Assembly (NCBI RefSeq): GCF_014639795.1 | Contig: NZ_BMGC01000001.1 | Span: 237,998 to 301,997, forward strand | From: Gordonia jinhuaensis | GTDB lineage: Bacteria > Actinomycetota > Actinomycetes > Mycobacteriales > Mycobacteriaceae | Reading direction: 5' to 3' | DNA length: 64,000 nt | In this document: in pieces, positions 19,219-29,896 of the stretch | Numbering within the stretch: the first letter of the stretch is position 1 | Layout of the letters: every line of letters starts with the position of its first letter | The notes under the pieces: model-generated | The model's input: only the letters and a program-made list of their open reading frames with translations | Told to the model about the DNA's origin: nothing | Database searches by the model: none | Made by a program: the position numbers and the translations under genes

Positions 19219-20399
19219 TGCGCGCTCCTGGCCTGCATCTCGTTGACGATCTCGGTACGTTGCTGCGTGGCCGAGTCGATCGTCGCGGTGGTGAGCCGCG
19301 CGACCACCTCATCGGGCGGGAACAGCAGATCGGCGAAGGGCAGATTGTCCTTGCGACCGCGCTCGGAGAGCCCCTTCACGCCGGTCTGGTAGCCGATGTA
19401 CTGCATCTCGTTGTAGGAGATCTCGGGGTCGAGCATCATGTTGATGAACGCATGCGCCGCACCCGGGTGCTGGGTCCCGTGGACGATCGCGAAGTTGTCG
19501 TTCCACAGATTGGCTGTGGGCAGCGGGTAGACGAATCCCCACTTGTCGGGGTTCGGCTCGTTCATCAACGCCAACCGCGCGTCACCGTTCCATGCCTGCA
19601 ACAGCGTGAACCCGCCACCGGCGACCACCGTGGTGATCGACGAGTTGTACCCCTTGATGGTCGGGGCGAGCTTGTCGAGCAACAGACTGCGTCCGGCCGA
19701 GAGGTCTTTCTGATCGGTGGAATTGGGGTTGAGGTTGAGGGCACCCATCGCGATGGAGAGCACCTCCCAGGGATCCTCGAGCACGCTCGTCTTGCCGCGC
19801 GCAGGCCCCATCGCCAGCGATACGAAGTCGCCCCACGAGCGCGGGGTGGTCTTGATCACGGTCTTGTCGTACATGAAACCGGTTGTGCCCCAGTCCTTCG
19901 AGGCGCCGTGACGAGAGTTCGGATTCCACGGCGGATTGAAGAACCGCGGCTCCAGATTCTTTAGGTTGGGAACCTTGGCGTGGTCGAGTTCGTCGAGCAG
20001 ATTGTGTTCGACCATCTGGGGGATGTACACGCCGGTGGGCACCACCACGTCGTAGCCCGACGTGCCACGAGCGGCCGCCAGCTTGGCGATCATCTCCTCG
20101 TTGGATCCGAACGAGTCGACCTGCAGTTTGATGCCGAACTTCTTCTTGATCGACTCGAGGTCGTCGGGGTTCTCGTAGTCACCCCAGCTGTAGTAGTTGA
20201 GCCGGTCCTCGATCTTGTCGGTGAGCTCTGCCGAGGGCGCCACCTTGTGGTCGGGTGCGCAGGCCGACAGCGCCGCACCCGCACCCACCACTCCGATGCC
20301 CGCGAGCAGACTGCGCCGGGTGATCCGGCGGACCGAATGTCTGGGAGCGAGTGCGCGGACCATTCCCGGGTCGTCGCCACCCCGTGCAGGCCCTCTCAT
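19215..20399 (-). CDS. polyamine ABC transporter substrate-binding lipoprotein (PotD/PotF family)
   Basis: 394 residues. The N-terminus carries a twin-arginine motif (ITRRSLLAG, Arg28-Arg29) and a lipobox LSAC with Cys47, so it is probably a Tat-exported lipoprotein. The mature domain opens with [12 protein letters not shown], typical of spermidine/putrescine-binding proteins, and contains YDVVVPTG and the later WNGDARLAL and [12 protein letters not shown] segments. Spermidine or putrescine is the family expectation; ligand residues cannot be assigned by eye. The start ATG overlaps the potA stop and the stop overlaps the permease start. Confidence 0.9.
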   Translation of the reverse strand: MRGPARGGDDPGMVRALAPRHSVRRITRRSLLAGIGVVGAGAALSACAPDHKVAPSAELTDKIEDRLNYYSWGDYENPDDLESIKKKFGIKLQVDSFGSNEEMIAKLAAARGTSGYDVVVPTGVYIPQMVEHNLLDELDHAKVPNLKNLEPRFFNPPWNPNSRHGASKDWGTTGFMYDKTVIKTTPRSWGDFVSLAMGPARGKTSVLEDPWEVLSIAMGALNLNPNSTDQKDLSAGRSLLLDKLAPTIKGYNSSITTVVAGGGFTLLQAWNGDARLALMNEPNPDKWGFVYPLPTANLWNDNFAIVHGTQHPGAAHAFINMMLDPEISYNEMQYIGYQTGVKGLSERGRKDNLPFADLLFPPDEVVARLTTATIDSATQQRTEIVNEMQARSAQ

Positions 20400-21511
20400 T
20401 TCGAGAACACCCGGGTATCGGCGCCGGCGAAGGTGCAGCTGACCCGCTGCCCCTCGGTCAGCGGCGGGAAGTTGCGGGTCGCACCGCGCACCAGGATATC
20501 GGTGCCGGCGTCGGTGGTCACCACCACCTGCGTGAGGTCGCCGAGGAAGGAGATGCCCTCGGCCACACCGGAAATCGAATTGTCGGCGTTGCGCAGGTCC
20601 TCGTCGGACTCGGCGAACCAGATGGCTTCCGGACGGATGGCAGCCACGAGATCGCCGGCCATGTCCTCGACGTCGTCGGCGACCTTGAAATCACCGTCGG
20701 TGGTGGGCAGGCGACCGTCACGGAAGGGTCCGGTCACGTCGAAGAAGGTCTGCTTGCCGATGAAGTCGGCCACGAAGCGGTTGGTCGGGTGTGCGTAGAT
20801 GTCCTGCCCCTCGCCCACCTGCGCGATATGACCTTCACTCATCACCACGATGCGGTCGCTCATCGACAGCGCCTCCTCCTGGTCGTGGGTGACGAAGATG
20901 AAGGTGGTGCCCAGATCCTTCTGCAGGAGTTTGAGTTCGATCTGCATCTCCTCGCGCAGCTTGCGGTCCAGGGCGCTCATCGGCTCGTCGAGCAGCAGTA
21001 CGTCGGGCCGGTTGGCCAGTGCGCGGGCCAGGGCGACACGCTGCTGCTGACCGCCGGAGAGCATGGCCGGCTTACGGTCGGCGAAACGTGTCATCTGCAC
21101 CATCTCCAGCGCCTCACTCACGCGCTGGCCGATCTCCACCTTGGCGACCTTGCGTTGGCGCAGACCGAATCCCACGTTCTGCGCGACCGTCATATGCGGG
21201 AACAACGCATAGGACTGGAAGACGGTGTTCACCGGTCGCCGCTCCGGCGGCACGTCGATGATCGACTCACCGTCGAGGGTGATGTCACCCTCAGTGGGCC
21301 GCTCGAAGCCGGCGAGCATGCGCAGCAGCGTGGTCTTCCCACACCCCGAGGGACCCAGGAGCGACACGAATTCACCTGCGGCGACGTCGAGATCGATGTC
21401 GGTGACGGCGACGTGGCCGTTATCGTAGACCTTGGTGATCGATTTCATCGACACCGCGCCACGTGACGCCGAGGTCTGCTCTTTCTGTGCAACCTGTGCG
21501 GTGGTGGTCAT
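20396..21511 (-). CDS. potA: polyamine ABC transporter ATP-binding protein
   Basis: 371 residues with Walker [10 protein letters not shown] (53-61), Q-loop [11 protein letters not shown], signature LSGGQQQR and Walker [13 protein letters not shown]. The region after about 250 is a TOBE-type regulatory domain ([11 protein letters not shown]). It energises the adjacent binding protein and fused permease. ATGA overlaps with the amidohydrolase before it and the binding protein after it mean a single, tightly coupled transcript. Confidence 0.93.
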   Translation of the reverse strand: MTTTAQVAQKEQTSASRGAVSMKSITKVYDNGHVAVTDIDLDVAAGEFVSLLGPSGCGKTTLLRMLAGFERPTEGDITLDGESIIDVPPERRPVNTVFQSYALFPHMTVAQNVGFGLRQRKVAKVEIGQRVSEALEMVQMTRFADRKPAMLSGGQQQRVALARALANRPDVLLLDEPMSALDRKLREEMQIELKLLQKDLGTTFIFVTHDQEEALSMSDRIVVMSEGHIAQVGEGQDIYAHPTNRFVADFIGKQTFFDVTGPFRDGRLPTTDGDFKVADDVEDMAGDLVAAIRPEAIWFAESDEDLRNADNSISGVAEGISFLGDLTQVVVTTDAGTDILVRGATRNFPPLTEGQRVSCTFAGADTRVFSK

Positions 21512-23163
21512 TGCTCGGTCCTTTCGTAGACGATCACGCCGTCGGCGACCGTCAAATCTGTGCCTGTCTGCCAGAGCTCTGTCAGTGGTTGTTCGAACGG
21601 GTTGCGATCGGCGACAACGAGATCGGCGTTGGCACCGATGCGGATCTCACCCGAACCGGTTCGCCGGTTGATCCAGGCCGATCCGCTGGTGTAGGCAGCC
21701 AGCGCGGTCGCGACATCCAGAGACTCCGCGGGCAGCAGCGCCTCGACGTCCTCACCGGGCGGCATGCGGTTGACCGCGACCGAGATCGCATGCCAGGGAT
21801 CAGGTGTCGAGACGGGCCAGTCCGAACCCATCGCCAGATGCGCCCCGGTGGCGGCCAGTGAGGCGAACGGGTAGTGCCACTGGTAGCGCTGTTCGCCGAC
21901 GACCGGCAGGACCAGGTCGATCATCTGCTCGTCGTTGCATGCCCACAGCGCCTGCATGTTCACCGTGACGCCCAGCCGCGCGAAGCGAGGAACGTCGGCC
22001 GGTGCGACCAGTTGCAGGTGTGCGATGTGGTGGCGACCGCCGGTGATGCCGTTGGCGATGCGCGCCGCCTCGACCGCATCGAGGGCCACCTTCACCGCGC
22101 CGTCACCGATGGCATGGAAGTGGACATCGAGTCCTGCAGCGTCACAGGCGATCACCGCTTCGGCGAGAACCTTCGGATCGAAGTAGGCCAGCCCGTGGCC
22201 GGTCGGTGCGCAGGCACACTCACCGCAGTACGGCTCGTCCATCAACGCGGTCTTGTTCTCCACCACACCGTCGACCATGATCTTCACCGAGTGCATGCTC
22301 CATCGCCCGCCCGCGGCGGCATCTTTACGACGGACGAACTCGGCGACCACATCGGCCACGTCACCGACCGTCGTCGGACGCGGCAACCACGACGCACCCA
22401 CCACTGCGGCGGTCAGCAGTCCGTCGCTCTCGTGCTGGGCATAGGCCGACGCCAGGTCGGCCATCCCCGGATAATCGCCGACGATGGCCTCCTGCCAGCC
22501 GGTGATCCCGTAGGAGTGCAGCAGCTGCTGCGCGGTGACCAGACCGGCGATCTGCTCGGCGAAGGTCGATGCGGGCAGGATGCGCGAGACCAGGTCCATG
22601 GCACCCTCGTGCAACGTGCCGGTCGCCACACCGTCGGCGTCGCGCTCGATCCGCCCGTCCGCCGGATCGGGGGTGTCCGCGGTGATCCCGGCGAGTTCCA
22701 TCGCCCTGGTGTTCACCCACGCCCCGTGGTGGTCACGGTTCATCACGAAGACCGGGCGGTCGGCGACCACGGTGTCCAGACTCGCCGCGGTCGGGCACCC
22801 CCCGGCGAAGTGCGCCATCGTCCATCCCGAACCGACGATCCATTCGCTGTCGGTTCGCGCGGCGTAGTCGGCGACGAGTTGGAGAGCCTGCTGCTCACTC
22901 TCGGCACTGGTGAGGTCACAAGCGTTGCGATCGACCCCGGCCGAGAGCGCATGGATGTGGGCATCGGTGAAGCCCGGATGGAGCAGTCGGCCCGCGAGGT
23001 CGAACTCCTCCACGCCGGGCAGTTCGGCGCGCACGGCGTCTGTTGTGTCGAGTGCGACCACACGACCGTCGCGGATGCCGACGGCCAGGCCAGGTTCGAG
23101 TAGTCGGTGTCCGTCGAAGATCGGCCCTGAATGAAAGATGATGGAAGGCAATGGAGTTGCCAT
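21508..23163 (-). CDS. metal-dependent amidohydrolase (YtcJ-like)
   Basis: 551 residues from the ATG at 23163, with a GGGGGAT stretch upstream as possible ribosome site. An N-terminal beta-sandwich leads into [10 protein letters not shown] (metal-binding His-x-His near residue 70), then a TIM barrel with [10 protein letters not shown] near 322, HIAHLQLV near 352 and the catalytic Asp in [11 protein letters not shown] near 440. The family hydrolyses amides, formamides and cyclic amides. As first gene of the polyamine transport operon it could release an amine from an imported or acylated precursor; that role is inferred from position only. Confidence 0.85.
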   Translation of the reverse strand: MATPLPSIIFHSGPIFDGHRLLEPGLAVGIRDGRVVALDTTDAVRAELPGVEEFDLAGRLLHPGFTDAHIHALSAGVDRNACDLTSAESEQQALQLVADYAARTDSEWIVGSGWTMAHFAGGCPTAASLDTVVADRPVFVMNRDHHGAWVNTRAMELAGITADTPDPADGRIERDADGVATGTLHEGAMDLVSRILPASTFAEQIAGLVTAQQLLHSYGITGWQEAIVGDYPGMADLASAYAQHESDGLLTAAVVGASWLPRPTTVGDVADVVAEFVRRKDAAAGGRWSMHSVKIMVDGVVENKTALMDEPYCGECACAPTGHGLAYFDPKVLAEAVIACDAAGLDVHFHAIGDGAVKVALDAVEAARIANGITGGRHHIAHLQLVAPADVPRFARLGVTVNMQALWACNDEQMIDLVLPVVGEQRYQWHYPFASLAATGAHLAMGSDWPVSTPDPWHAISVAVNRMPPGEDVEALLPAESLDVATALAAYTSGSAWINRRTGSGEIRIGANADLVVADRNPFEQPLTELWQTGTDLTVADGVIVYERTEQ

Positions 23164-23275
23164 GTACTGGTAATCCCCCACGGTGTCGTGCTGGTCGGTC
23201 TGTCGCGCTGGAGCGCTGTCCCACAATCCACCATTGCGGCGCTTTTCGTGGTGTAACGACACGATCTTGACTGAT

Positions 23276-23305
23276 TTAGTCGTCGAATGTGAATTCGACG
23301 ACTAA
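23276..23305. promoter_or_regulatory. 13-bp perfect inverted repeat in the polyamine divergent promoter
   Basis: TTAGTCGTCGAAT (23276-23288), spacer GTGA, then the exact complement (23293-23305). It sits in the 184-bp AT-richer gap between the divergent amidohydrolase-pot operon and the amine oxidase gene, about 43 bp before the latter's start. Symmetry, length and placement suit the operator of a dimeric repressor controlling both sides. The TTTTT that follows could suggest a terminator, but no gene ends here. Confidence 0.7.
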
Positions 23306-23347
23306 TTTTTAATCTGCGCGCAACATTCGGTCGACTACCGTGTGGAC

Positions 23348-24739
23348 ATGCGCAACGGCGACGTCTCGTACTGGTACTCCGCACTCGACCCGATCACACC
23401 TCGACCCGCACTCGACCGCGACATCGATGTCGACATCGCGATCGTCGGCGGTGGGCTCACCGGATTGTGGGCCGCCTATTACCTGCGGCGAGCCCGGCCG
23501 GATGCGTCGATCGCGATCATCGAGAGTCAGTTCTGCGGTTTCGGAGCCTCCGGACGCAACGGCGGATGGCTCTCCGCCGAGGTTGCGGGCAACCGCGCCA
23601 ACTACGCGCGCATCGCCCAGTCTCGGGGCCGCGACGGTGCTCAGGCCAACCGCGCGCTCACCGCGACCATGCGCGACGGCGTCGACGAGGTACTGGCCCG
23701 TATCGCCGAGGAGGGTATCGACTGCGACGCGGTGAAGTCCGGCGTGATGCACGTGGCACGCTGCCCAGCCCAGGACGAACGGCTCGGCGAGGCATTCGAC
23801 CACGAGAGACAACTCGGCGCCGCCGACTGGGAGCTGGTGTCGGGAGCCGAGTTGTCGACCCGGTTGAACGTCGCCGGCGCCGTGCGGGCGATGTACTCAC
23901 CGCAGTGCGCGCGGGTTCAGCCGGCCAAACTCTCGCGTGGGGTCGCCGATGCCGTCGAACGGTCCGGTGTCGCGATCTATGAGCAGACGACCGCCACCAC
24001 CATCGCGCCGCGCCGGGTGATCACCGACCGGGGTGTGGTGACCGCCGAGGTCGTGCTGACCTGCCTGGAGGGGTTCACCGCGAGCGTCAGCGGTCACCAC
24101 CGCGATCTGCTGCCCCTGAACTCGTCGATGATCGTCACCGAACCGCTGCCCGAGGATGTGTGGGCGCAGATCGGCTGGGACGGCAACGAGCTGCTCGGGG
24201 AGATGGCACATGCCTACACCTACTCCCAGCGCACCGCCGACGGGCGGATCGCCTTCGGCGGTCGCGGTGTCCCCTACCGCTACGGATCCTCGATCGACGA
24301 CCGCGGCGCCACCCAGCAGCGAACCACCGACTCACTCATCCGCGCGCTGCACGACTTCTTCCCGGCCGCCGCAGACGTGCCGATCGCGCACACCTGGTGC
24401 GGTGTCCTCGGCGTGACCCGCGACTGGTCGGCGTGCATCGATTTCGACCAGACCACCGGGATCGGGTCGGCGTCGGGATATGTGGGCTCGGGGCTGACCA
24501 CCACCAATGTCGCCGGACGCACACTGTGCGACCTGGTGACCGGGCAACGCACCGAACTCACCGACCTGCCGTGGGTGGGTCACCATGCCCGCAAGTGGGA
24601 GCCCGAACCGCTGCGCTATCTCGGTGTCGCGTCGATGTATGCGGCCTACCGCACCGCCGACAAGCGTGAGCTGGCCAGCAGCTCGGCGACGACCGACGTG
24701 ATCGCACGGGTCGCCGATGTGGTGTCCGGACGCGAGTGA
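23348..24739 (+). CDS. FAD-dependent amine oxidoreductase (gamma-glutamylputrescine oxidase-like)
   Basis: 463 residues from the ATG at 23348 (a GTG two codons upstream is equally possible). It is a DadA/PuuB-type flavoenzyme with an N-terminal dinucleotide fold GGGLTG (34-39), ESQFCGFGASGRNGG near 60, and C-terminal FAD contacts in GYVGSGLTTTNVAGR near 378. Oxidation of a polyamine or its gamma-glutamyl derivative is the natural role beside the pot operon. It is transcribed away from that operon across a shared palindrome. No PuuA or PuuC homologue is adjacent, so the pathway partners lie elsewhere. Confidence 0.88.
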   Translation: MRNGDVSYWYSALDPITPRPALDRDIDVDIAIVGGGLTGLWAAYYLRRARPDASIAIIESQFCGFGASGRNGGWLSAEVAGNRANYARIAQSRGRDGAQANRALTATMRDGVDEVLARIAEEGIDCDAVKSGVMHVARCPAQDERLGEAFDHERQLGAADWELVSGAELSTRLNVAGAVRAMYSPQCARVQPAKLSRGVADAVERSGVAIYEQTTATTIAPRRVITDRGVVTAEVVLTCLEGFTASVSGHHRDLLPLNSSMIVTEPLPEDVWAQIGWDGNELLGEMAHAYTYSQRTADGRIAFGGRGVPYRYGSSIDDRGATQQRTTDSLIRALHDFFPAAADVPIAHTWCGVLGVTRDWSACIDFDQTTGIGSASGYVGSGLTTTNVAGRTLCDLVTGQRTELTDLPWVGHHARKWEPEPLRYLGVASMYAAYRTADKRELASSSATTDVIARVADVVSGRE

Positions 24740-24813
24740 GCGGCGCCGGGCGTCCTGGAGCGTGTCGGTGCCACACGTCACACTGAATTGATGACGACAC
24801 GATCCCGGCGCCC

Positions 24814-25248
24814 ATGAGCACACGAGTCCAGGTCACCTTCGACAGTGCCGACCCGGCCGCGCACGCCGCGTTCTGGGCGCAGGCCCTCGGCTACGAACTC
24901 GAGCCCCCACCGGACGGCTTCGCGTCCTGGGATGAGGCCCTCGATGCGTGGGGTGTACCGCCCGACCACCGCAACGACCGCTCCGCGCTGGTCGACCCGG
25001 CGGGTGAGGGTCCGCGTCTCTTCTTCCAGAAGGTGCCCGAACCCAAACAGGCCAAGAACCGCGTCCATCTCGACCTGAGGGCGGCAGCGGGTACGGACGT
25101 CGAGGCCCGGATGCCCGCGTTGGAAACCGAATGTGCGCGACTGGTCGCACTCGGGGCCACACGCGTCGCCCGACACGAACCCGATCGCACCTCGGGCGGC
25201 TTCATCGTGATGCTCGATCCCGAGGGCAACGAATTCTGCCTGGACTGA
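24814..25248 (+). CDS. VOC (glyoxalase-like) family protein
   Basis: 144 residues with two beta-alpha-beta-beta-beta units. The N-terminal module has RVQVTFDSADPAAHAAFWAQAL. The C-terminal module has NRVHLDLRA, ALGATRV and MLDPEGNEFCLD, typical of the glyoxalase-like/VOC group. Metal or substrate specificity cannot be read. It follows the amine oxidase by 74 bp on the same strand and may share its transcript. It converges with 11 bp spacing on the L,D-transpeptidase-type gene. Confidence 0.85.
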   Translation: MSTRVQVTFDSADPAAHAAFWAQALGYELEPPPDGFASWDEALDAWGVPPDHRNDRSALVDPAGEGPRLFFQKVPEPKQAKNRVHLDLRAAAGTDVEARMPALETECARLVALGATRVARHEPDRTSGGFIVMLDPEGNEFCLD

Positions 25249-25259
25249 GGCGCGGCCGC

Positions 25260-25946
25260 TCAGCCCAGCGTCGGCAGAACCGACGGCGCGGTGGCGTTGA
25301 CGCCGATCGTGATGTGCGGCAGCTGGGTCGGATCGAGCCAGCGCAGCACCTGACGCATCTGGTCGCGGCCGATCGCGACGCAGCCCCAGGTGGGTTGACC
25401 GTCGGTCACATGCAGGAAGATGCCCGAGGCATGTCCGGGGATGCGCAACGGATTGCTGGCGATGTTCACCGCGTAGTCGTAGACCGGACCGGAATCGTAG
25501 AGGTTCTCGCTGCCCGGACCGGGACTGTTCGGTCGGACCACATGCAGGTTGTAGGTGGGTGACGCAGGATCCTCGTCCCACCAATCCTGTTCGGTGGCAC
25601 GGAAATACGGCAACGTGGTACCGGGATTCGGCAGTCGCCCGAAGGCCTGGTCGAGGGCGAATGTGCCCGCCGGGGTGCGGTAGACCCCGTCGGCGGCGAC
25701 ACCGACACCCAGTGCGCCGACGTGGGCACTCGTGGGCCCGATGACGGCCGTCCAGCCGATCCCGTCGCGCCGATAGGCGGTCAATGTCGCGACCGTCGAC
25801 GACGCCGTGGGCACACTGACCACGATCATCTGCCGCGAGATCATCGCCGCCGGATCGGGTTCCGCCCGCGCGGGCGCCGACGCGAAGGCCGTGCCCGCCG
25901 CGATCATCACGATCGCGGCGAACACGGCCAGCACGCGGGATGACAC
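25260..25946 (-). CDS. secreted L,D-transpeptidase-family (YkuD) protein
   Basis: 228 residues from a GTG at 25946 preceded by GAGGTC. The signal peptide (about 1-28, ending ASAPARA) is followed by a YkuD-type catalytic domain with His179 in FLHVTDG and Cys189 in TWGCVAI. The canonical SHGC is TWGC here, so Ser-His are replaced by Thr-Trp just before the catalytic Cys, as in a divergent branch often annotated only as L,D-transpeptidase family. It may cross-link or remodel peptidoglycan. It starts 7 bp after the phoH2 stop and is probably co-transcribed with it. Confidence 0.82.
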   Translation of the reverse strand: MSSRVLAVFAAIVMIAAGTAFASAPARAEPDPAAMISRQMIVVSVPTASSTVATLTAYRRDGIGWTAVIGPTSAHVGALGVGVAADGVYRTPAGTFALDQAFGRLPNPGTTLPYFRATEQDWWDEDPASPTYNLHVVRPNSPGPGSENLYDSGPVYDYAVNIASNPLRIPGHASGIFLHVTDGQPTWGCVAIGRDQMRQVLRWLDPTQLPHITIGVNATAPSVLPTLG

Positions 25947-25953
25947 GCAGACC

Positions 25954-27258
25954 TCAGTACGCGGCACCCGGGGCGAACTCCTCGAGCATCTCGGTGACCA
26001 GCGCCGCGATCGGCGACCGCTCGCTGCGGGTGAGGGTGATGTGTGCGAACAGCGGGTGCCCCTTGAGCTTCTCGATGACCGCGGCGACACCGTCATGGCG
26101 ACCCACGCGCAGGTTGTCGCGCTGCGCGACGTCATGGGTGAGCACCACGCGTGAACCGGTTCCCAGGCGCGACAACACCGTCAGCAGCACATTGCGTTCC
26201 AGGGATTGCGCCTCGTCGACGATCACGAACGAGTCGTGCAGCGACCGGCCGCGAATATGGGTGAGCGGCAACACTTCCAGCATCCCGCGGCTGAGCACCT
26301 CCTCGATGACCTCGGTGGAGGCGAGCCCTTCGAGTGTGTCGAACACCGCCTGTGCCCACGGCCCCATCTTCTCTGCCTCCGAGCCGGGCAGATAGCCGAG
26401 CTGCTGCCCCCCGACCGCGTAGAGCGGCCGGAACACCACGACCTTGCGGTGGGTGCGCCGTTCGAGAACGGCTTCGAGCCCAGCGCACAGCGCCAGCGCC
26501 GACTTACCCGTTCCCGCTTTGCCTCCCAGCGACACGATCCCCACACTCTCGTCGAGCAGCAGATCCAGCGCCACGCGCTGCTCGGCCGATCGGCCGTGCA
26601 GACCGAATGCCTCCCGATCGCCCCGCACCAGTTGCACGCGCTTGTCGGGGCCGACTCGTCCCAGTGCACTCGACGAGTTGCCCAGCAGCCGGATCCCGGT
26701 GTGACAGGGCAGATCTCGCGCGGTGTCGAGGTCGACCACACCGTCGGCGTACAGCTCGTCGACCACCGCGGAGTTCACATCGAGCTCGGTCATCCCGCTC
26801 CACCCCGAGACCACCACGTCCTGCGCGTGGTACTCGTCGGCGGCCAGTCCCACCGCACCGGCCTTGACGCGCAGCGGGGTGTCCTTGGAGACCAGTACGA
26901 CGTCACGGCCTTCGGCCCGAAGATTCAACGCGCACGCAAGGATTCGCGAATCATTGGTATCGGTCCGGAATCCGGCCGGCAGAACCGACGAATCGGTGTG
27001 GTTGAGTTCGACCTGCAGTGTGCCGCCGGCGGTTCCGATCGGGACGGGCAGGTCGAGTCGACCGTATTCCAGTCTCAGATCGTCCAGCAGACGCAACGTC
27101 TCCCTCGCGAACCAGCCGAGTTCGTGATGGTGACGTTTACCCTCGAGCTCTCCGATGACGACCAGCGGGAGAACCACCTGGTGTTCATCGAATCGGGTGA
27201 CCGCCCATGGGTCGGAGAGCAGTACCGACGTGTCGAGGACGTAAGTGCGTGTGGTCAC
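25954..27258 (-). CDS. phoH2: PIN-PhoH2 ATPase/ribonuclease
   Basis: 434 residues from a GTG at 27258 with an AGGAG seven bases upstream, the same size as mycobacterial PhoH2. The N-terminal PIN domain (about 1-150, [12 protein letters not shown] with Asp9, then TNDSRILA and VVLVSKD) is an RNase module. The PhoH part has Walker [10 protein letters not shown] near 258, and Walker [11 protein letters not shown] near 365. In mycobacteria PhoH2 is an RNA helicase/RNase, in some species paired with a small antitoxin-like PhoAT. No clear PhoAT ORF was recognised in the 274 bp upstream. Confidence 0.93.
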   Translation of the reverse strand: MTTRTYVLDTSVLLSDPWAVTRFDEHQVVLPLVVIGELEGKRHHHELGWFARETLRLLDDLRLEYGRLDLPVPIGTAGGTLQVELNHTDSSVLPAGFRTDTNDSRILACALNLRAEGRDVVLVSKDTPLRVKAGAVGLAADEYHAQDVVVSGWSGMTELDVNSAVVDELYADGVVDLDTARDLPCHTGIRLLGNSSSALGRVGPDKRVQLVRGDREAFGLHGRSAEQRVALDLLLDESVGIVSLGGKAGTGKSALALCAGLEAVLERRTHRKVVVFRPLYAVGGQQLGYLPGSEAEKMGPWAQAVFDTLEGLASTEVIEEVLSRGMLEVLPLTHIRGRSLHDSFVIVDEAQSLERNVLLTVLSRLGTGSRVVLTHDVAQRDNLRVGRHDGVAAVIEKLKGHPLFAHITLTRSERSPIAALVTEMLEEFAPGAAY

Positions 27259-27532
27259 GTGGGCTCCTAGTCCGTACGGCTCCCGCACAGACGGACGTTG
27301 CCGGACCGGTCGTCTCGAGTGTCCACCACAACCCGGCCGTCAAGGCCGAGCGCCTGAGTGTCACCTCAGGCGGGTGAGACGAGGACCGGGGCCGGTCCCC
27401 TCGCGTTGCGCTCACACACCACGATCTCGAACCTCCCGGACGGACCACTTCTGCGCGGCCCGTCACCCGTCAACCTACGCGCGCCGACACCGCTTCGCCG
27501 CGCGCAGAGCAGGTGTGTCGGTGAACATCGGG

Positions 27533-28396
27533 TTACGCAGCCGCACCCAGGATCTGCTGTCGAGCATGCTCGCCGGATTCGGACAATCCGCCCACTCCCT
27601 CGAGTGACAGCGCCGACACGAAGTCCGCCGCGATCGCGCGCGTGACCTGCGCGGACGAGTAGTCGGCGAGCAACGCGCGCTCGTCGTCGAAGTCGGCGAC
27701 GTCGTAACCGATCGGCTGAGCATCCGAGAGCGCGCGCTCGATCGCGAACACGGCCTTCTCCGGATCCGCGGTGAGCCCCACATTGAGGAAGGCCAAGAAG
27801 TTCGCGGCCTGCAGGGCGTCGTCGCCGCGGATCTTGCGCAGTACGGTCGCCAGTTCGGTGTCGTCGACGATGGTCAGCAGCCGGTCGATGAACTTCACAC
27901 ACTGCAGTTCGTGCAGCGCCAGCAGCGCCAGCACGTCGAGCGGGCCGAGCTTGTTGCGCAGGTCGCTCTCCTGCCGATACCCAGCGGTGACATGGATGAG
28001 CCGCCGGTTCTCCGCGTCGACCGGATCGATCAGCCGCCGCACGACCAGGAAATCGCGCAGCGCGATCGCGTGTCGATCGTCCTCGGCCGTCCAGGTGCCC
28101 GTCAGTCGTCGCCAGTCCGAGAAGTTCGGGAAGTACAACGCGATGATGCGGTGATAGGACGGCAGATTGTCCTTGGTCAACAACAGCGCGAGGAAGGCCG
28201 CACGCAGCTCCGCGTTGTCGGTTCCCTCCTCGGCGGTGAAATCCTCCCCGTCGAGGAACGCGAAGTTCTTGCCCGCATCCCACGGAATCCAGTCATGCGG
28301 ATTCCACGGCGTCGCCGCCGCGTCGTGCTCGTCGGCCAGCTCGGGCAGAGCCTTCTCCAGAGCGATGATCAGATCGTCGTCGGTTATCGAACTCAC
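27533..28396 (-). CDS. acyl-ACP desaturase-like protein (DesA2-like), metal ligands degenerate
   Basis: About 287 residues if started at the GTG at 28396; an ATG at 28420 would add eight. The all-helical ferritin-like layout and the segments DWIPWDAGKNFAFLDGEDF, TKDNLPSYHRI, TAEDDRHAIALRDFL and HELQCVKFIDRL align with mycobacterial DesA2, and its neighbours glyA and phoH2 are those of Rv1094. The first EExxH position has Lys-Asp (KDNLPSYH), and the second EExxH is DDALQ, with Glu and His lost. A catalytic di-iron site therefore looks incomplete, and an electron-transfer, binding or regulatory role is possible. Confidence 0.75.
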   Translation of the reverse strand: MSSITDDDLIIALEKALPELADEHDAAATPWNPHDWIPWDAGKNFAFLDGEDFTAEEGTDNAELRAAFLALLLTKDNLPSYHRIIALYFPNFSDWRRLTGTWTAEDDRHAIALRDFLVVRRLIDPVDAENRRLIHVTAGYRQESDLRNKLGPLDVLALLALHELQCVKFIDRLLTIVDDTELATVLRKIRGDDALQAANFLAFLNVGLTADPEKAVFAIERALSDAQPIGYDVADFDDERALLADYSSAQVTRAIAADFVSALSLEGVGGLSESGEHARQQILGAAA

Positions 28397-28523
28397 CCGC
28401 ACGAGCTTAGAGAACTCCATGCGCGCTGTGAAACGGACCATCTTCATCGCTGTGAATGTCACAACCGACACCCACCACGAACACCGCACACGAGCTGCGC
28501 GGGCTGGTCGCCTGCCAGTGCCG

Positions 28524-29849
28524 TCAGGACAGCTGACCCGCAGTGCTGAGCAGTCCCCAGCTCTCCAGGCCGTCGTAGAGCGGGAAGTCGAGTGCCAGTG
28601 CCGACACCCGGGCACGCAGTCCGGGAAGGTCCACCTGCTTGCCCTGCGCGAGTGCGGTGCCGATGATGTCGGCCACCTCGGTGAACTCGGCGGCACCGAA
28701 GCCACGGGTCGCCAGAGCGGGCGTACCGATGCGCAGCCCCGAGGTGACCATCGGCGGACGCGGGTCGAACGGGACGGCGTTGCGGTTGACGGTGATCCCG
28801 ATGTCGTGGAGCAGATCCTCGGCCTGCTGTCCGTCGAGTTCGGAGTCGCGCAGGTCCACGAGCACCAGATGTACGTCGGTGCCGCCGGTCAGCACCGAGA
28901 CACCCGCTGATTTCACGTCGTCGGCGAGTAGTCGGTCGGCGAGGATCTTGGCGCCCTCGACGGTGCGGCGCTGGCGGTCGGCGAATTCCGGGGTGCCGGC
29001 GATCTTGAGTGCCACGGCCTTGGCGGCGATCGCATGCATCAGCGGGCCGCCCTGCTGGCCGGGGAACACCGAGGAGTTGAGCTTCTTGGCCCAGTCCTTC
29101 TTGGCCAGGATCATGCCCGAACGCGGACCGCCGAGCGTCTTGTGAATCGTGGTCGACACCACGTCGGCATAGGGCACCGGATTGGGATGCAGCCCTGCGG
29201 CGACCAGACCGGCGAAGTGGGCCATGTCCACCCACAACAGCGCTCCGACCTCGTCGGCGATCGACCGGAAGGCCTCGAAATCGAGGGTGCGCGGATAGGC
29301 CGACCAGCCGGCGACGATCACCTTGGGCTTCCCGGCGATCGCGAGCCGACGCACCTCGTCCATGTCGATGCGGAAGTCTTCCTTGCTCACACCGTAGGAC
29401 TCGATCTCGTAGAGCTTGCCCGAGAAGTTCAGCCGCATGCCGTGGGTGAGGTGTCCACCGTGGGCCAGCGACAGACCGAGCAGCTTCTCACCCGGCTCCA
29501 TCATCGCCATCAGCACCGCCTCGTTTGCCGAGGCACCCGAATGGGGCTGGACGTTGGCGAAGTCGGCACCGAACAGGGCCTTGGCACGGTCGCGGGCGAT
29601 GTCCTCGACGACGTCGACGTACTCGCAGCCGCCGTAGTAGCGGCGCCCCGGATATCCCTCGGCGTACTTGTTGGTCAGCACGCTGCCCTGCGCCTGCAGC
29701 ACCGCACGCGGGACGAAGTTCTCCGAGGCGATCATCTCGAGGGTGTCGCGCTGGCGGGCGAGCTCACCGTTCATCGCAGCCGCGACATCAGGATCGAGTT
29801 CGGCCAGCGAAGCGGTGCGCACGTCGGTCGTGCGGGGCGACTCAGTCAT
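28524..29849 (-). CDS. glyA: serine hydroxymethyltransferase
   Basis: A PLP enzyme that interconverts serine and glycine while loading tetrahydrofolate with a one-carbon unit. 441 residues, normal length. Conserved blocks are [10 protein letters not shown] near 38, the NKYAEGYPG loop near 60, QPHSGASAN near 101 and the Schiff-base Lys237 in [16 protein letters not shown] box lies about 10-15 bp before the ATG, so the transcript may be nearly leaderless. Confidence 0.97.
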   Translation of the reverse strand: MTESPRTTDVRTASLAELDPDVAAAMNGELARQRDTLEMIASENFVPRAVLQAQGSVLTNKYAEGYPGRRYYGGCEYVDVVEDIARDRAKALFGADFANVQPHSGASANEAVLMAMMEPGEKLLGLSLAHGGHLTHGMRLNFSGKLYEIESYGVSKEDFRIDMDEVRRLAIAGKPKVIVAGWSAYPRTLDFEAFRSIADEVGALLWVDMAHFAGLVAAGLHPNPVPYADVVSTTIHKTLGGPRSGMILAKKDWAKKLNSSVFPGQQGGPLMHAIAAKAVALKIAGTPEFADRQRRTVEGAKILADRLLADDVKSAGVSVLTGGTDVHLVLVDLRDSELDGQQAEDLLHDIGITVNRNAVPFDPRPPMVTSGLRIGTPALATRGFGAAEFTEVADIIGTALAQGKQVDLPGLRARVSALALDFPLYDGLESWGLLSTAGQLS

Positions 29850-29896
29850 GCGGGTCAGTCTATAAGGCCTCGCTGAGCGGCTGACAGGCGCGACTG

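Noticed and set aside
23276..23310. Intrinsic terminator formed by the 13-bp palindrome and TTTTT
   Set aside because: Both flanking genes start here and transcribe away from it, so an operator role is more sensible.
27259..27532. Antitoxin-like phoAT gene upstream of phoH2
   Set aside because: No ORF there has a start signal or composition like the small PhoAT proteins; the open frames are read-through of the DesA or PhoH genes.
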